From positions 228,501-292,500 of the forward strand of contig CAMXCT020001101.1 in assembly GCA_947184155.2 (NCBI GenBank): a stretch of DNA of 64,000 bases, written 5' to 3'. The notes beneath the pieces were generated by a model. That model had not been told where the DNA came from. It worked only from the letters and a program-made list of their open reading frames with translations, and did not search any database. Below are positions 34,869-46,310 of the stretch, in pieces. The DNA is from Cladocopium goreaui. Taxonomy: Eukaryota; Sar; Dinophyceae; Suessiales; Symbiodiniaceae. Made by a program: the position numbers and the translations under genes. How positions within the stretch are numbered: position 1 is the stretch's first letter; each line of letters begins with the position of its first letter.

Positions 34869-36067
34869 GCTGAAGCGGAAAAGATAAATCATGATTAATC
34901 ATGAAGAATCATTATATATAATGTCATATATGCCTATATATATATATATTATTTATTCATATATATATATATGCATAGTGTATATATATAGATATATACA
35001 TATCAATATCAATCATGAATACAATAACCATTATATTAGAATATATTAAATGATTCATTCAATCATATTAATCCATATGAATCCATTCATCATCCAAGCC
35101 AGAGCCATCAAAAGATAGCCCATCCCTCACCAAGCACTGGCCAGAATCCCATGCAGGCTATTCCAACATTCATGTTGAATGGACACTTTGGAAGTTGCAA
35201 GACTTTATGGATACATCTGGGTAAATTGACTAATCATTCACTCAACTGAAACATACAAGGCCAGCTATGCAGCTATGGGGATGATTCCGATTCCCCTATA
35301 TTTACTCACCATAATTAAACCAGATACACGGCACATCGCGAATCAACATAGAACCTGGCTGAATACTCTTACTGCCACTTGCCTGCAAATCCTGCAAGCC
35401 CTATAGAACCGAGGGAAGTGTTGCTCATGCCTGGTTTGCACCTGAAAAACTTGTGGTTCATCATAATTTTCACCTGTTTTCCTGGTCATTTTCCCAATCT
35501 TGGGCTGCCATGTGGTCTCCTGTCATAGAAACTCACGATGTCCGTGTACCTCAGTGTCATCAAAGGTGGCGAACCATGGAAGAACAACGGTATGGACGTT
35601 TATAGCCGAGAACATCATGGAACCGAGGGATTTCCCAGCAAATCTCCATCATGTGGCAACTCACACCACAGCAAACCATGGGAATCATGTGACATATATA
35701 TATATATGAAATTGTCTGAAACAAGGGCATACACAATCATACACAATCATAGAATTCTAGTGGCAATGGTTTATTAGTGGGCTTACCACATTGGCTACAA
35801 TTCGCCACAATTCGCCGAGAGCCAACTTCTCATCCCAAGTTGACCAAAAGGTTCAAGGGGCCAACTATTTGGTTGAATAATTTGCATTGCATTCCCTAAA
35901 ATACAATGCTCACCTTTGGAAGTCTCCTCCCCATGAAATAATCCCTTTGGGATTGTGAAACTTACTAAGTTTACTCTTTCTTCTCATTTTTTTTAAGTAT
36001 TTCAAGATATTTCAAGTCTCTGGAAGAAATGCCATGAACTTTTGTGAGGTAAACCCCCTCCTGCATG

Positions 36068-36150
36068 GCATCCCAGGTGCTCCATGAGACCTTCGTGCAG
36101 GAGGAATCCGACCTTCGCGTCCTCCTCGCTCACGTCGCCTGTTTCAGGTA
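36068..36150 (-). CDS. Micro-exon, strand uncertain
   Basis: Minus frame reads TGDVSEEDAKVGFLLHEGLM. On the plus strand MASQVLHETFVQEESDLRVL is equally open and is followed by CAG/GTATCT. Minus is preferred only because of its neighbours. Confidence 0.3.
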
Positions 36151-36154
36151 TCTC

Positions 36155-36530
36155 TATATATATCTCTATATATAGTATCTAGTGTATTATATATATATTA
36201 TATAATTATATATATACTGTACCATGTAATGTGTATATCATATCATTACAAAATATTATATGTATATATATATATATCACATATAATCATATAATATATA
36301 TATATAATCATAATATATATATATAATCGTATAATATATTATATATATATATATAAAATCATAATATATATATATATACTTATCATATAATATTTATGTA
36401 TTTCATATTATATTATAGCGTATTATATTACATTATATTATAGCATAGTAAAATAGTATATCATATTATACTATATGCTGTGTAGATATCATGTGTATAT
36501 ATATATATTATGTATATAAAATGTACCTTC
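36155..36530. repeat. AT-rich low-complexity block
   Basis: TATATA and CATAATATAT repeats between the last left micro-exon and the 37.6-57.4 kb block. Confidence 0.95.
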
Positions 36531-36534
36531 TGGC

Positions 36535-37630
36535 AATGGGGAAAATGGAGGTACCTAACAAAGGCAAGGTCTATTTCACGGCCCAAAACAGCCACGTTCG
36601 CTTCTTCGACTTGGAACCCTCTCAACTCCTAGGCAATCTCTCAGTTATTGCTGATTGTTCGCCTGAGATTATCTCAGCGATTTTGGAATATTCGCAGTGT
36701 TAGAATCAAAGGAAGTTTGATCACATCATTCAATCCGTCAACCAGTCTCAATATCCTTCAATTCACACTGAATTTTGGAATGAGATGACTGACCTGCAAA
36801 CATTGGCTGAAATGCCTCAAATTGGGTCTATGCTAATCACAGAGACTGTTTCGGGATCATTCAACAACGATGAACAGTAAAACAAATGCTGGCAAAACCA
36901 CCAAGATCATAGAATATCTATCTTGGCCTTTCTTTGGTGCTACAAGTTACATATATATATATACATATACATATATACATATAATATATATATATAAAAG
37001 AAAGTCAAGCAAACCAGGACTTGACCAAAACCCAACCAGGACTTGAAGGGAATGAGATGAAATGAGGTTGGACATTAATTGGGCACTGAATGGTTTTGCT
37101 CAAGTGTGCTGCTGAAATGCAACACACTAGATCCAAAAATATGAACCCTGAAAGAACTACCTGCACTTGATTGGATAATTGATTTTACATCATTGTGCAA
37201 AGTTTCCAAATGGTTCCAAACAATGTTTCTTCATTAGTTCACCTATAGTTCACCTTTAGCTACCAACTTGGTGCCATGCAGCAGAGCAGCAGCCCTCGAT
37301 GACAAGGACCGTGTCTTTTTGCAACAGCCCAGATGTCTCAATTGTGCAACAGGGGGTCATGCCCCTGGCTTCCAAATTTAGATTGGGCAATCCCCTTGAG
37401 GCACCATGTCATGTTTTTTTTTGGTTCTGCAGGGTCGAGTCAAGTTTTTTTTGTTATGCCATGGGTCTTGCCTAAGACGTTTCTCTTGACGCCATTCTTT
37501 CAAAGTTCCAAGCGATCACACTCAGCACGGCCAGCAGCTCTTGCAGCCTCGCGATCACCAGTCTTCTTATGGACTTGCCGATAGATACGGCTGTAGACAC
37601 GACTTCTGGTTGCTGGTAAGTAGCCATCAT
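36535..37630. other. Boundary region left of the mobile-type block
   Basis: Transition zone. It holds TA tracts (36950-37000) and a direct pair of AACCAGGACTTGA (about 37014-37046). The plus-strand frame at 36491-36703 has no support beyond being open. Confidence 0.45.
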
Positions 37631-37637
37631 CCTTAGT

Positions 37638-37985
37638 TTACCAAATGCTAAAAACAGAAAAAAATACGCCTGAGGTTGGGCTTGCAAAAAATGCAAATAA
37701 ACTTTGTTTCAAAGTAGCAGTCTTCTGCTTCTCCTCACAGGACTTCGCTTTGCGCTTTGCCGCTGCCTTTGCCACCGCTGGCTGTTTCTTGGGGGACTTC
37801 ATTGCTTTGCCCTTTGGCATTGCCTTTGCTGCCCCCTTTGCCTTTTTTTGGGAAGCACATTTTTTAGCCTGAGCTTTCGCTGCAACCTTTGCCTTTGCTG
37901 CCCCCTTTGCCTTTGCTGCTGTCATCTTTGGTGTGGCCTTTGGAGTCTTTTTGGTGGAATCACCCTTCTCCTGAAGCAAAAATAA
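37638..37985 (-). CDS. Lys/Ala-rich histone H1-like tail
   Basis: The minus frame is dominated by Lys and Ala: KGAAKAKVAAKAQAKKCASQ, then KKPKAT-like and AVAKAAAKRKAKSCEE. This composition resembles H1 tails and dinoflagellate basic nuclear proteins, and suggests DNA condensation. It is probably the C-terminal exon of the long minus-strand series or a separate small gene. The homology is compositional only. Confidence 0.5.
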   Translation of the reverse strand, partial: LFLLQEKGDSTKKTPKATPKMTAAKAKGAAKAKVAAKAQAKKCASQKKAKGAAKAMPKGKAMKSPKKQPAVAKAAAKRKAKSCEEKQKTATLKQSLFAFFASPTSGVFFSVFSIW

Positions 37986-38474
37986 ACATTCTGTGGGGCT
38001 TTAGGAACACATGCAACAAAATGGTGTTGTCCTTTATACATACCAACATGTTTGGATAGTCTTGGTCTCCCAGGAAATATTTGGAACTGTCTTTTGGCTT
38101 TACTTTGCAGACTTGGGCTGTCTTGAACACATCCTGAACCGTTGGTGTTCAAAGTTTTTGGCCCTGTAGCATTGCAGGATTAACTTGGCAATTCTTTCAA
38201 GTTGGGTGATTATGAACAAGTGCTACATACATGTTTCATATACTAATATTTGAAATATGTTATGTTATGGTACTCCAATGAAATGTCAGAATACTAGTTG
38301 CACATCTGTAGATACACTCTCATAACAAAACAACTGGTGAATTGGGAACTTGAGACCATACACTGACATGTTTCCATATTTTGTAGTAGATGTCACCCAA
38401 AGGTTGTGGACTATTTTATGGCATGTTTTTGCACATACATAGGATCCCCCGGATGGATGTCATTCTGACATTCT

Positions 38475-39044
38475 TCATTTGGTTTCATTCCTGAGAACAA
38501 AAAATGATACATGGCTGGCCAAGAAAATGTTGCATTCAAGTAAAAAATCTCTCCTTGTCAGCTGGATCATTTTTTCCAGTGTTCCCTGGCTTCGTTTCAG
38601 GTTCTTGAGCGGCTTCCATAGGAGGTTCTTCGCAATCACGAGGTTTTGTCTCATCAGGTTGAGGTGTCTCATCCTTCTGACTGTCCTGGGATGATTGAAC
38701 ATCGAAATCATGAACCTTTTCAAGATGGAAAAACAACTGACAACCAGAAAAGGAACATTCTCAAGATGACAAACACGAAAAGTGAACATGTTTTTTGTCA
38801 AAATAGTGTCCTCGGCATCAGAATCAGAGATCATTTCCGGGCTCGATTGTTCTCCCAGGATGAGAGTCTTTCTTCCTGGGGAGAAGTGTAGTGTCAAGTC
38901 CTCCTCAGTAAACAAAGTGCCATCATGGAATTGCTGTTGGGTAAGCAAAGCTTCTTGTACTTCGTCATGTCCTTGTGACTCAGCCATGTCTGTGAGGGCA
39001 TAGGCATCCAAAAGCTTTGACATTTTCTCCAAAGTGTCCTGCAA
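38475..39044 (-). CDS. Acidic uncharacterised exons, mobile-type block
   Basis: 38800-39044 reads MSKLLDAYALTDMAESQGHD and then EEDLTLHFSPGRKTLILGE, ending in acidic DSDAEDTI. 38540-38715 reads EKVHDFDVQSSQDSQKDETP and is rich in Pro, Glu, Asp and Lys. The joining intron (about 38715-38790) is open in one frame, so the continuous 189-codon frame is partly intronic. No domain recognised. Confidence 0.4.
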   Translation of the reverse strand: MQDTLEKMSKLLDAYALTDMAESQGHDEVQEALLTQQQFHDGTLFTEEDLTLHFSPGRKTLILGEQSSPEMISDSDAEDTILTKNMFTFRVCHLENVPFLVVSCFSILKRFMISMFNHPRTVRRMRHLNLMRQNLVIAKNLLWKPLKNLKRSQGTLEKMIQLTRRDFLLECNIFLASHVSFFVLRNETK

Positions 39045-39132
39045 TGAATTATTTATTTCAAGTCATATTCAGGGAGTATCAGGACCAAGTGGACAAACAA
39101 AGGGAATCCTACTAAAACGATGAAAAAGTAAA

Positions 39133-40110
39133 TCAAAAAACATCTCCATGTGCCTTCTTTGCTTCCTCCTGCTCACTGTCCGGTAGCCCTTGGCCATGCG
39201 AAGCTGGCTCATCATCCAACTTGAGTGCAGCAACATCCAAAGTCTTTGATGCAACCTGGGCTAACTGGTTGTCCCCTAAAACGTATCTTTTGTATATACC
39301 CTTTTGGTCACCAAATTGCTTGGGGTATTTGGGAGTGTACTCCTTCAAATCCCAAAATTCCAAAAAGAAAAACATGAAATGAATCCAACAAGAGACCCCA
39401 CTGCTGGTGTCATTTGTTCCCACATCGATAAAGCTGAAACTACGCTTCAACTGGTCAGCAAGGCCATCGTTTTCCAAGGCATTCTTGGTCAGGTCATCCT
39501 TTGGAGGATGGGGCGAGGTAGGGTTCTTTTCACCAGGCAAGGCTGAATCATCCGTTTGAATCACCACAGAGCAGCCATGTGAATCCTCATTCTTGGTCAG
39601 GTCATCCTTGGTAGAATTCAGGCATTCCACAGGCTTTTCACCAGGCAAGGCTGAGTCATCCTTTTGAACCACCGCAGGGCAGCCGTGTGAATCCTCATTC
39701 TTGGTCAGGTCATCCTTGGTAGAATTCAGGCATTCCACAGGCTTTTCACCAGGCAAGGCTGAATCATCCTTTTGAACCACCGCAGGGCAGCCCTGTGGAT
39801 CCTCATTCTTGGTCAGGTCATCCTTGGTAGAATTCAGGCATTCCACAGGCTTTTCACCAGGCAAGGCTGAATCATCCTTTTGAACCACCGCAGGGCAGCC
39901 CTGTGGATCCTCATTCTTGGTCAGGTCAACCTTTGGGCAAGGCGTGGTTGTGGACCCTTTCTTGGTCAAGTCATCAGAGGTACTTTCGTCACTCACAGAC
40001 TCCATATCCTCTCCAAGGCTGTTCTTTTTCGGCCTTCCACGTGTATTCTTCTTCTCACCCTTGTCCTTCCAAAGTTGAAATGATTTGACAATTTCAATCC
40101 AGCACCATGC
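39133..40110 (-). CDS. AT-hook-like protein with 36-residue tandem repeats
   Basis: The frame starts with RGRPKKNSLGEDMES near 40000-40060; RGRPKK is an AT-hook-like minor-groove DNA-binding core. Then come four copies of a 36-residue acidic repeat containing DDLTKNEDPQGCPAVVQKDD, at 39479-39910, the last of them degenerate. A C-terminal part follows, reading KQFGDQKGIYKRYVLGDNQL and DSEQEEAKKAHGD, with a stop near 39133. An intron may separate the repeats from the tail near 39350-39400. Probably DNA-associated; the function of the repeats is unknown. Confidence 0.55.
   Translation of the reverse strand, partial: AWCWIEIVKSFQLWKDKGEKKNTRGRPKKNSLGEDMESVSDESTSDDLTKKGSTTTPCPKVDLTKNEDPQGCPAVVQKDDSALPGEKPVECLNSTKDDLTKNEDPQGCPAVVQKDDSALPGEKPVECLNSTKDDLTKNEDSHGCPAVVQKDDSALPGEKPVECLNSTKDDLTKNEDSHGCSVVIQTDDSALPGEKNPTSPHPPKDDLTKNALENDGLADQLKRSFSFIDVGTNDTSSGVSCWIHFMFFFLEFWDLKEYTPKYPKQFGDQKGIYKRYVLGDNQLAQVASKTLDVAALKLDDEPASHGQGLPDSEQEEAKKAHGDVF
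39479..39910 (-). repeat. Coding tandem repeat, 108 bp x 4
   Basis: Boundaries marked by TCATTCTTGGTCAGG fall at 39587, 39695, 39803 and 39911, exactly 108 bp apart, so the repeat keeps the reading frame (36 codons). Three copies are nearly identical at nucleotide level, implying recent duplication. The copy at 39479-39586 is diverged. Confidence 0.9.
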
Positions 40111-40192
40111 ACATGCATACATATGCACACACACACACATGTCTCAGTAAAACACCAACAGCAAAACAACAAAAACATGTAGACTATTTTAA

Positions 40193-40880
40193 TTAGTTTG
40201 GGAGTTTGGGAGTTGTCAGCTGATTGTCCTTGGACTTCTTTGTCTTTTTTGCAGACTTGTCTTCATTCTTTCTCCTTGATTTCTTCTTTTTCTCTGGCTG
40301 TTCCTCCTCTGCATCATGTTCGTCAGGGTCATGATCATCGTCATCTTTGTTCTGGAGGTCGTCGAACATGTCATCATATTCATCCTTCTTTGTTTTTTTT
40401 AATGCAGGCTTCTTGAGAACTGGTGCATCGTCATCAGGCTTTGTCTTTCGAGATTTTTTGGCTGGTGCCTTCTTGTCAATTTCTCCTTTTTCCTCTGATG
40501 TCTTGTCATCAGAGGAACTTGCAATCTCACAGCGCTGCAATAGCGAAGCTGTGGGACGACTTGGGCCTTACAGCTCTTTGAGTTTGGAACGTATCAGAAT
40601 CAACATATCACCAAAAGATATCTTACAGGAATCAAAAAACACACATTGACCTTGCGATTCAAAAAGCAAGCTACGGCCAGAAGCCCCAGAAGGTTGGTTC
40701 TTCGCTGCTGCTGATGGTGCCACTGATGCCAAAGGTGAACTGCTTGCGCTAGCGCTCACAGATAACAAACTTTGGTAGTCTTCCACATTGAATCTCGGTA
40801 TCATGATCCAGCCTCGATGGCCTTTGACCCGGCTGCCAAAGTAGAATGTGATCCTAATGCCCTGGAGCCAAGGTTGTTAG
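40193..40880 (-). CDS. Lysine- and aspartate-rich exons, mobile-type block
   Basis: 40620-40880 reads TFYFGSRVKGHRGWIMIPRF, then a Ser/Ala-rich tail. 40193-40540 is strongly charged: EKGEIDKKAPAKKSRKTKP, then acidic DDMFDDLQNKDDDDHDPDEH, then EKKKKSRRKNEDKSAKKTKK. Alternating acidic and basic clusters are typical of chromatin or nucleolar linkers. Localisation to the nucleus is inferred from the basic runs. Confidence 0.5.
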
Positions 40881-41029
40881 ACCATATTTCTTTTCAGCGC
40901 AAAAATAAGCAATGCAAAACAATCAAAAACCATCAGGTGTTTAAGTTTGACATCCAACAGTTTGACATCAATGCAAAACAGTCAAAACCTTTAGGCTTCA
41001 ACTTTTTTTTGGTTCCTACGCCCTGCGAC

Positions 41030-41690
41030 TCACGTTGAAGCAACAGCCATGATGATGCCAAGCATAGTTTGCTTGGGCCCCAAGTGCACTGCTTGCAGTG
41101 CAAAGTACCATTGGCACATAGTTGGTGTTATCACCAACCACTGCCCAAAAGCCAAGTTCTCTCCCAAAGATATACATAATAAATATAGAACATAGTATGA
41201 AACTAACCCTGCCTGTGGTAAACAAGTATAACCAAATGCTGTGAAATATGGTATAATATATTTTGGGCATTGGCATGGGTGCTTTTGCATTGGGACACAT
41301 TGGGAGATCCTTTTGGTGACTCAAAACAGTTGATACATTTCGTCCATCTTGCCCTCCAAGCCCTGTGTTAACATTGCCACAGGACGGATTGGGACGAGGT
41401 CTTTGCCCGTTCCAGCTTGGTCCGGCTGAAGCCTGGCATTGCATATGGATGGATTGGATGTTTTTGGGGGGTAAGTTTTCTAGAAGTGAAAGCTACAACT
41501 CCCTATCGCATCAATGTGGGTATACAATTACAATCAAGGTGAATGTAGTTTTACTCAATGTGGTGTTGGTTTGCCACCATGCCTCAAACGCCAGCAAATC
41601 TTCAAGTTCTGGCATGTGCGAAGCTTGGTCAGCACAATCTTCGACCCAAACGTTGTAGCAGATGAGTTGGCCTGCAAAGGGTCTTCAAGT
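41030..41690 (-). CDS. Uncharacterised exons, mobile-type block
   Basis: 41580-41690 reads ICYNVWVEDCADQASHMPEL. 41320-41450 reads RLQPDQAGTGKDLVPIRPVA. 41030-41180 reads QWLVITPTMCQWYFALQAV; an alternative frame, NTNYVPMVLCTASSALGAQ, is also open. Function unknown. Confidence 0.4.
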
Positions 41691-41761
41691 GATATGATTT
41701 TAATCTTTGTCATTCTTTGTCTAGTTTCTAGTTTTGTCCAACACAGGGGGAAGGATTGGTT

Positions 41762-42640
41762 TCAATGTGCCTTCTTCTTTTTGCTTTCCTTGGGCTGGTC
41801 CAGCACGAAGCACACCTTCTTCTGTGCCTTGAAGCAAAAGTCATTCGAGCCTTCTGTTTTTTCGATGGTATGCATGGAGATCTTCACATTGATTTCGCCA
41901 GCATTTTCAAGATCCTTGATGGCATCCTTGTAGCTGAGAACCTGCAAGGTTTTGCAATGGAAGTTGGAACTGTCCTTTTCGAAAAGCAAGTATAGCTACT
42001 ATCTAATTGTCTTCCAAACTGGAACTTATATAATATACTTGGGATATTTTAAATGAAACCAACTGAAAGTCAACAAACTCAAAAAAAAGAAACAGAGCCT
42101 TGGAAAAACAAAACATCAGTAGTTCAAAAAATTCAAAGTGTACCACAACAAGCAACCTTGCCAAAGATATCCAGCGATCGAATATGCTGGGGTAGCCGCT
42201 TGTCAGCTTCGAGCACACACAATTCACTCGACTCCCCAACCTTGAAGCTGATCCAGCGACCAGAGACATCAGATTGAACATCTGCTGCCTCTGGCCCCTC
42301 CACATAGTCCCCTGACCCGAAGCCAAAGAGCTCCAATGGTGCCTGGACTTCAAAGACATCACGCTTCTTGTTCTCTGTCCCTGCAATCCACAGGGCATCT
42401 TCTTTGACATCATAAATCAGCCGGCAAGTTCCGCAAGTAAGACAAAGCCTCAGGGACAGCCAAAGACCACAGGGTGGTGAACCTACTAAACATGCTGAAG
42501 AACATATTAACAACTTTGGCAAATCAAATTTTCAGAAAATCAAAGAAAGGGGCTTGTCTTGAATGGTTGGCTCATGCTCAGCCAGCTTCATTGTAGTTTG
42601 AAGGCGAATCTTTTTGCAATCATCAGCCGCTTCATCTCCT
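41762..42640 (-). CDS. Three uncharacterised exons, mobile-type block
   Basis: 42530-42640 reads DEAADDCKKIRLQTTMKLAE. 42133-42450 reads VKEDALWIAGTENKKRDVFE and then SGRWISFKVGESSELCVLEA, a beta-rich pattern. 41762-41970 reads LQVLSYKDAIKDLENAGEIN and ends in a lysine run (KESKKKKAH). These lie in order on the minus strand and probably form one protein with the exons below. Confidence 0.45.
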
Positions 42641-42728
42641 TGATGTCAAAAACATACAAAAAGGAACATCCACAAATTTACAGTGTAATGTACTGCAATG
42701 TACTGCACCTGTTTATTACCACCTTTTT

Positions 42729-43166
42729 CTACAACAGCAGGCAGTAAGGTGCCAAGCCACCATCAGCTTCAGACCTGGAGATCTCTGCAGCACCCCGCTT
42801 GATCCCATGTGGGTTGTACTTTGCATTGTGCTTTTTGACCAGCTCGCCCACCTCCAACTGGTAGCTTTCAATGCCACCCCAGTAGTCAACAAGATTTTGT
42901 TTGACAGCCAGTCCATTTGGAACAGGCACACAAACTTCAAACGTAGGGACTGGAACATCATGAGCATTTTTCTTCAAGTCAGCCACCATGGTTTCGAAGC
43001 AGGGAAATCCAGGGAGCTTCAGTGTTCCAGATCTCGCCAAAGAGTATGCCTTCTGCGACACCACAGAGGTACAGAAGGCAGCATCGCTTGGACTGTGACA
43101 AGCAGTAGCACATGCCCACTTGTATCCTAGAAGGTTGAAAACCCCCCCAAAAACAGAAACTATCAA
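42729..43166 (-). CDS. 146-codon uncharacterised exon, mobile-type block
   Basis: Open frame rich in Cys and Ala at its start (YKWACATACHSPSDAAFC), then LKLPGFPCFETMVADLKKNA, then NLVDYWGGIESYQLEVGEL and KKHNAKYNPHGIKRG. The stop lies in an AT-rich intron start near 42730. No recognised domain, but clearly coding in texture. Confidence 0.5.
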   Translation of the reverse strand: MIVSVFGGVFNLLGYKWACATACHSPSDAAFCTSVVSQKAYSLARSGTLKLPGFPCFETMVADLKKNAHDVPVPTFEVCVPVPNGLAVKQNLVDYWGGIESYQLEVGELVKKHNAKYNPHGIKRGAAEISRSEADGGLAPYCLLL

Positions 43167-43301
43167 CTAGAATCCTGCAACATCTAGAAACATTAGGGCA
43201 ACATGGAACAACCATTTACTTGTCATAGAAGCACAGTTTCATGCTCTGAACCATGAGCAAAGTTCACCAGTATACAAAAAACATCCAAAACAAACCCAAC
43301 A

Positions 43302-44010
43302 CTATAACCCACTGCAATGCTTTGCAACAAACACACCAACCCAAAAATGTCCTGAGGCCACCTGTGTCATTGCAAATGATGCTGGCCAGCCATCAAACCC
43401 ACACAAGTCCAACAGCACATTGTTGGTCTCCCCATCCCCAGTGCTGAGGATTGCCGAGGTCACTTTATCGACCAAGCTCAGTCCACCAAGGTGCTGAGGG
43501 AAGGCAAACCAGAGTGTCACTTGCAAACCCAAAACTGAGAGGTTTAAACCACCTGTAATTCAAAATGATTAATACAATGAAAGAATTCTCAACACTAGGT
43601 GCTTGGCCAAACTTGTTTTGTCAAACTTGCCTGCTTCAGCTCCTGCACCCTTGTCAGTCGTGAGTCCGTTGCAAACTTGGAATTGCTCTTCTCGGCTTTC
43701 AGCATTTCTTGCCTGAAATGCTGCTGATGTTACCCTGAAATTTTATGTTAACCATACATCAAACAAAGCAAACTCCCCAGCTTGAATCAAAACAAATTTG
43801 GAAATTTTATTAAAATTATTTCCAAGTTTAAGTGAGAAACCTTGGCAGCATGCTCACATTGTGAACAACACCTGACTTGTAGACTTGGCTCTTCAAAAAG
43901 TGGTTGTGACGGTCCTGCGAAGTGATCATGAGGGCCGAGTGGTATCCTTCTCGAGTGCCATAAACCGTTGAAGGTTCAAAGAAGATGGACAGCGGGCGAA
44001 CCTGGAATAG
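43302..44010 (-). CDS. Three uncharacterised exons, mobile-type block
   Basis: 43850-44010 reads LSIFFEPSTVYGTREGYHSA and ITSQDRHNHFLKSQVYKSGV. 43631-43720 reads EMLKAEKSNSKFATDSRLTR. 43302-43532 reads LWFAFPQHLGGLSLVDKVTS and LLDLCGFDGWPASFAMTQV. All are open on the minus strand with AG acceptors nearby. Function unknown. Confidence 0.45.
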
Positions 44011-44081
44011 GAGGCTTCAAGTAATGTCATCAAATTTTCATGGAATCAAAAACCCAAAATGAACAATGAAACATAGCAGTA

Positions 44082-44440
44082 TCATGCAGTATCCCAACAA
44101 AGGGCTGAACACCCCCCCCAGGCCTTCAGGTCACGGCTTGGCTCCATGAAGGCACACTGAAGCCTGTATCTGAAGTCCCGCAAGATTGCATCAGCCGAAG
44201 TGTGGGCAGCTGGATCCTCATCACCCTCGCCCTCAGCTTCGCTTCCTGTAATTGTTCTCTTACAGACTGGGAAACATTTGATAATAAAAAAATGGTCCTT
44301 TTCCAAACCCATGGTGACTCATCACAGGGAAAAAAGTTCATGACAGTCCTTCTTCTTGTTTCTTCACCTGACCATGCTCATCATCAGCTGCATCTTCATC
44401 ATTCATGGGCTCATCCTTTTCATCCTTCCTTACCCAGTTG
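44082..44440 (-). CDS. Acidic linker and helical exon, mobile-type block
   Basis: 44345-44440 is very acidic (DEKDEPMNDEDAADDEHGQ). 44100-44270 reads SEAEGEGDEDPAAHTSADAI and then LRDFRYRLQCAFMEPSRDLK. The charge pattern suits a nuclear linker. No known domain. Confidence 0.4.
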
Positions 44441-44505
44441 CACGAACCAGTAAAAAAAACAAACCTGAAGTCTAAGCAAGTTTGGTTTAAAGTTGTTTTG
44501 GGGGG

Positions 44506-44890
44506 TCATGTGAATACCCGGTGAGAAACAAACATCCATGTTTGGGGGGATGAACAAACAAAAAACAAAACACAGTTGTGCAAAGTCCTACCATCAAGCA
44601 ACTTTGGAGAGCTTCTCAAATCCCCAGCCCGGTTTGGCAACAGAATGATGGCAGCAGCATTCTTGGGGAAAGAGTGCAAGACCTGGGTGACCTGTTCCAC
44701 TGTGAATTGGATCTTCTTTGCAGGGACAACACCACAGCAGGCATAGTTGACCCACGCAATCACACGTTCACATTCTTGGCGACGGATGCCCTGCCCAAAC
44801 GCTGTAAGTGTGCTTTGGAGCCACGGTTCATTTTTAGCTGCAAAGCTCGAGCCTTCACCCTCAGCTTCAACTCCTTCAGGGATATGCTTA
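44506..44890 (-). CDS. Uncharacterised exon, mobile-type block
   Basis: A continuous minus frame of about 105 codons: HIPEGVEAEGEGSSFAAKNE, then RRQECERVIAWVNYACCGVV, then LHSFPKNAAAIILLPNRAGD. The last part looks like a folded beta/alpha segment ending in a proline turn. No family recognised. Confidence 0.5.
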
Positions 44891-45046
44891 CAAAAAGAAG
44901 TTTTCAGAAATTAACGCTGAGAAAAAAGGGACCAAACATTTCCAAACAAAAAAAATGGCTAGTCCTTGCACTGTCTTGGGCAATGATACATCCCACGATG
45001 GAACCGTTTCACCAACGAAGTCATTGACCAGTCGCCATGCAGTATG

Positions 45047-45120
45047 ATGCATTTTCTGGCAGGGTTGGGAAAGGAACACAATGATGCATTTTCTGGCAGG
45101 GTTGGGAAAGGAATACAATG
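45047..45120. repeat. Direct duplication of about 37 bp
   Basis: GATGCATTTTCTGGCAGGGT and TGGGAAAGGAACACAAT occur twice head to tail. Confidence 0.8.
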
Positions 45121-45160
45121 GTTAGGAAGGTATGACTATAATATAATATAATATAATAAT

Positions 45161-45615
45161 AATTTCATCCCCCTAATATCAAACACCCACTAAACCATGG
45201 TTTAGTATGAATTCAATATCATATAATTGGGACTATTGAGGTTGTGTTTAACATTAGGGGGATATGATGAGATTAATGGTTTAATATGGAACTTTCATAT
45301 CATATAATTGCATATAATTGGTATTAATAATTGGGACTATTTAGTGGTATTTAGTATCAGGGGATTACCAACATGGTTTAGTATGGAACTTCCATATTAT
45401 ATAATTGGGAGTATTTAGTGGTGCTTAATATTAATGGGATGAGGTTCATGGTTTAAGGTTGAAATTACATATTATATAATTGGGACTAACTAAGGGATAT
45501 TGAATATAATGGGGATATAATGTAGCCTCTTTTTTATGAAAATTCCAAATTATATAATGGGAACCATTTAGGCACTGTTTAATCTTTATAATGTTAGATT
45601 GGATGGGATTAATGA
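45161..45615. repeat. Family C elements, tandem or nested
   Basis: The first full copy, 45161-45275, begins AATTTCATCCCCCTAATATC and ends ATTAGGGGGATATGATGAG. Partial copies (CATATAATTGGGACTATTTA, GGGATGAGGTTCATGG) follow. These are the only short inverted-repeat elements I recognise inside the 37.6-57.4 kb block. Confidence 0.65.
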
Positions 45616-45740
45616 TTACAACAATTTATATTCCAACAGTAGGAATCATAGTTCAACACTAAGATATCATAGTTAGTCGAACCATGTGTTCCTAAGAGTC
45701 AGATTTTTTGGGGGGCTTTTCCCAATTAGGTTGACCCATA

Positions 45741-46310
45741 TTATCCCTCATATTCCCTAATAATGATTAAATATTTTGGTGGTTCAAAAACATACACTAG
45801 GTTTAACCCAAGATATCCCCATATTTCTTGATGAGGGCCATCACACCCAAAAGCCTCTAAGCCGTGGATGAGGACAGAGCGCGCTCGAGAATTGGTCATC
45901 TCAGCCATTGCCAGAAACTTGTCTTGCAAACATTGGTCGTTCGTCAGGTTGGTGGCAAACAAGTTGAATGCTGCAGCCAAACTGTTCTTTCTGGCATTGT
46001 TGACAGTTGACTGGGCATTGACCACATGTTCCTCTTGCTGTTTTCCACATGCCTCCTGCACAAATCCCAGCTTCTTGAACTCAAATTCAGGATCGAGGCC
46101 CTTCCTCGACAATCATTTGTGATACTTTTGAAACTGGACCCCTTGTAAGATAGACATAGACAATCATCCATTGTATGATGGGAAATCCTCTTTGTATCAA
46201 ACAAAGCTTGCTAAAATGAACCCAAGCTCACTTGGACACGCAGCTCGGTATCCAAGGCCCTTGGATTGGAGGGACTTGGCACAGAGATTTGGAACCCGCT
46301 GCGAGACCAC
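45741..46310 (-). CDS. Uncharacterised exons, mobile-type block
   Basis: 46197-46310 reads VVSQRVPNLCAKSLQSKGLG. 45860-46112 reads FEFKKLGFVQEACGKQQEEH and then ARKNSLAAAFNLFATNLTND, an amphipathic helical stretch ending in LIHGLEAFGC. The Met at 46112 may only be internal. Function unknown. Confidence 0.45.

Noticed and set aside
36491-36703. Plus-strand 70-codon frame ending near the block
   Set aside because: Starts inside a TA tract; composition is unremarkable and no splice partner or neighbour on the same strand supports it.
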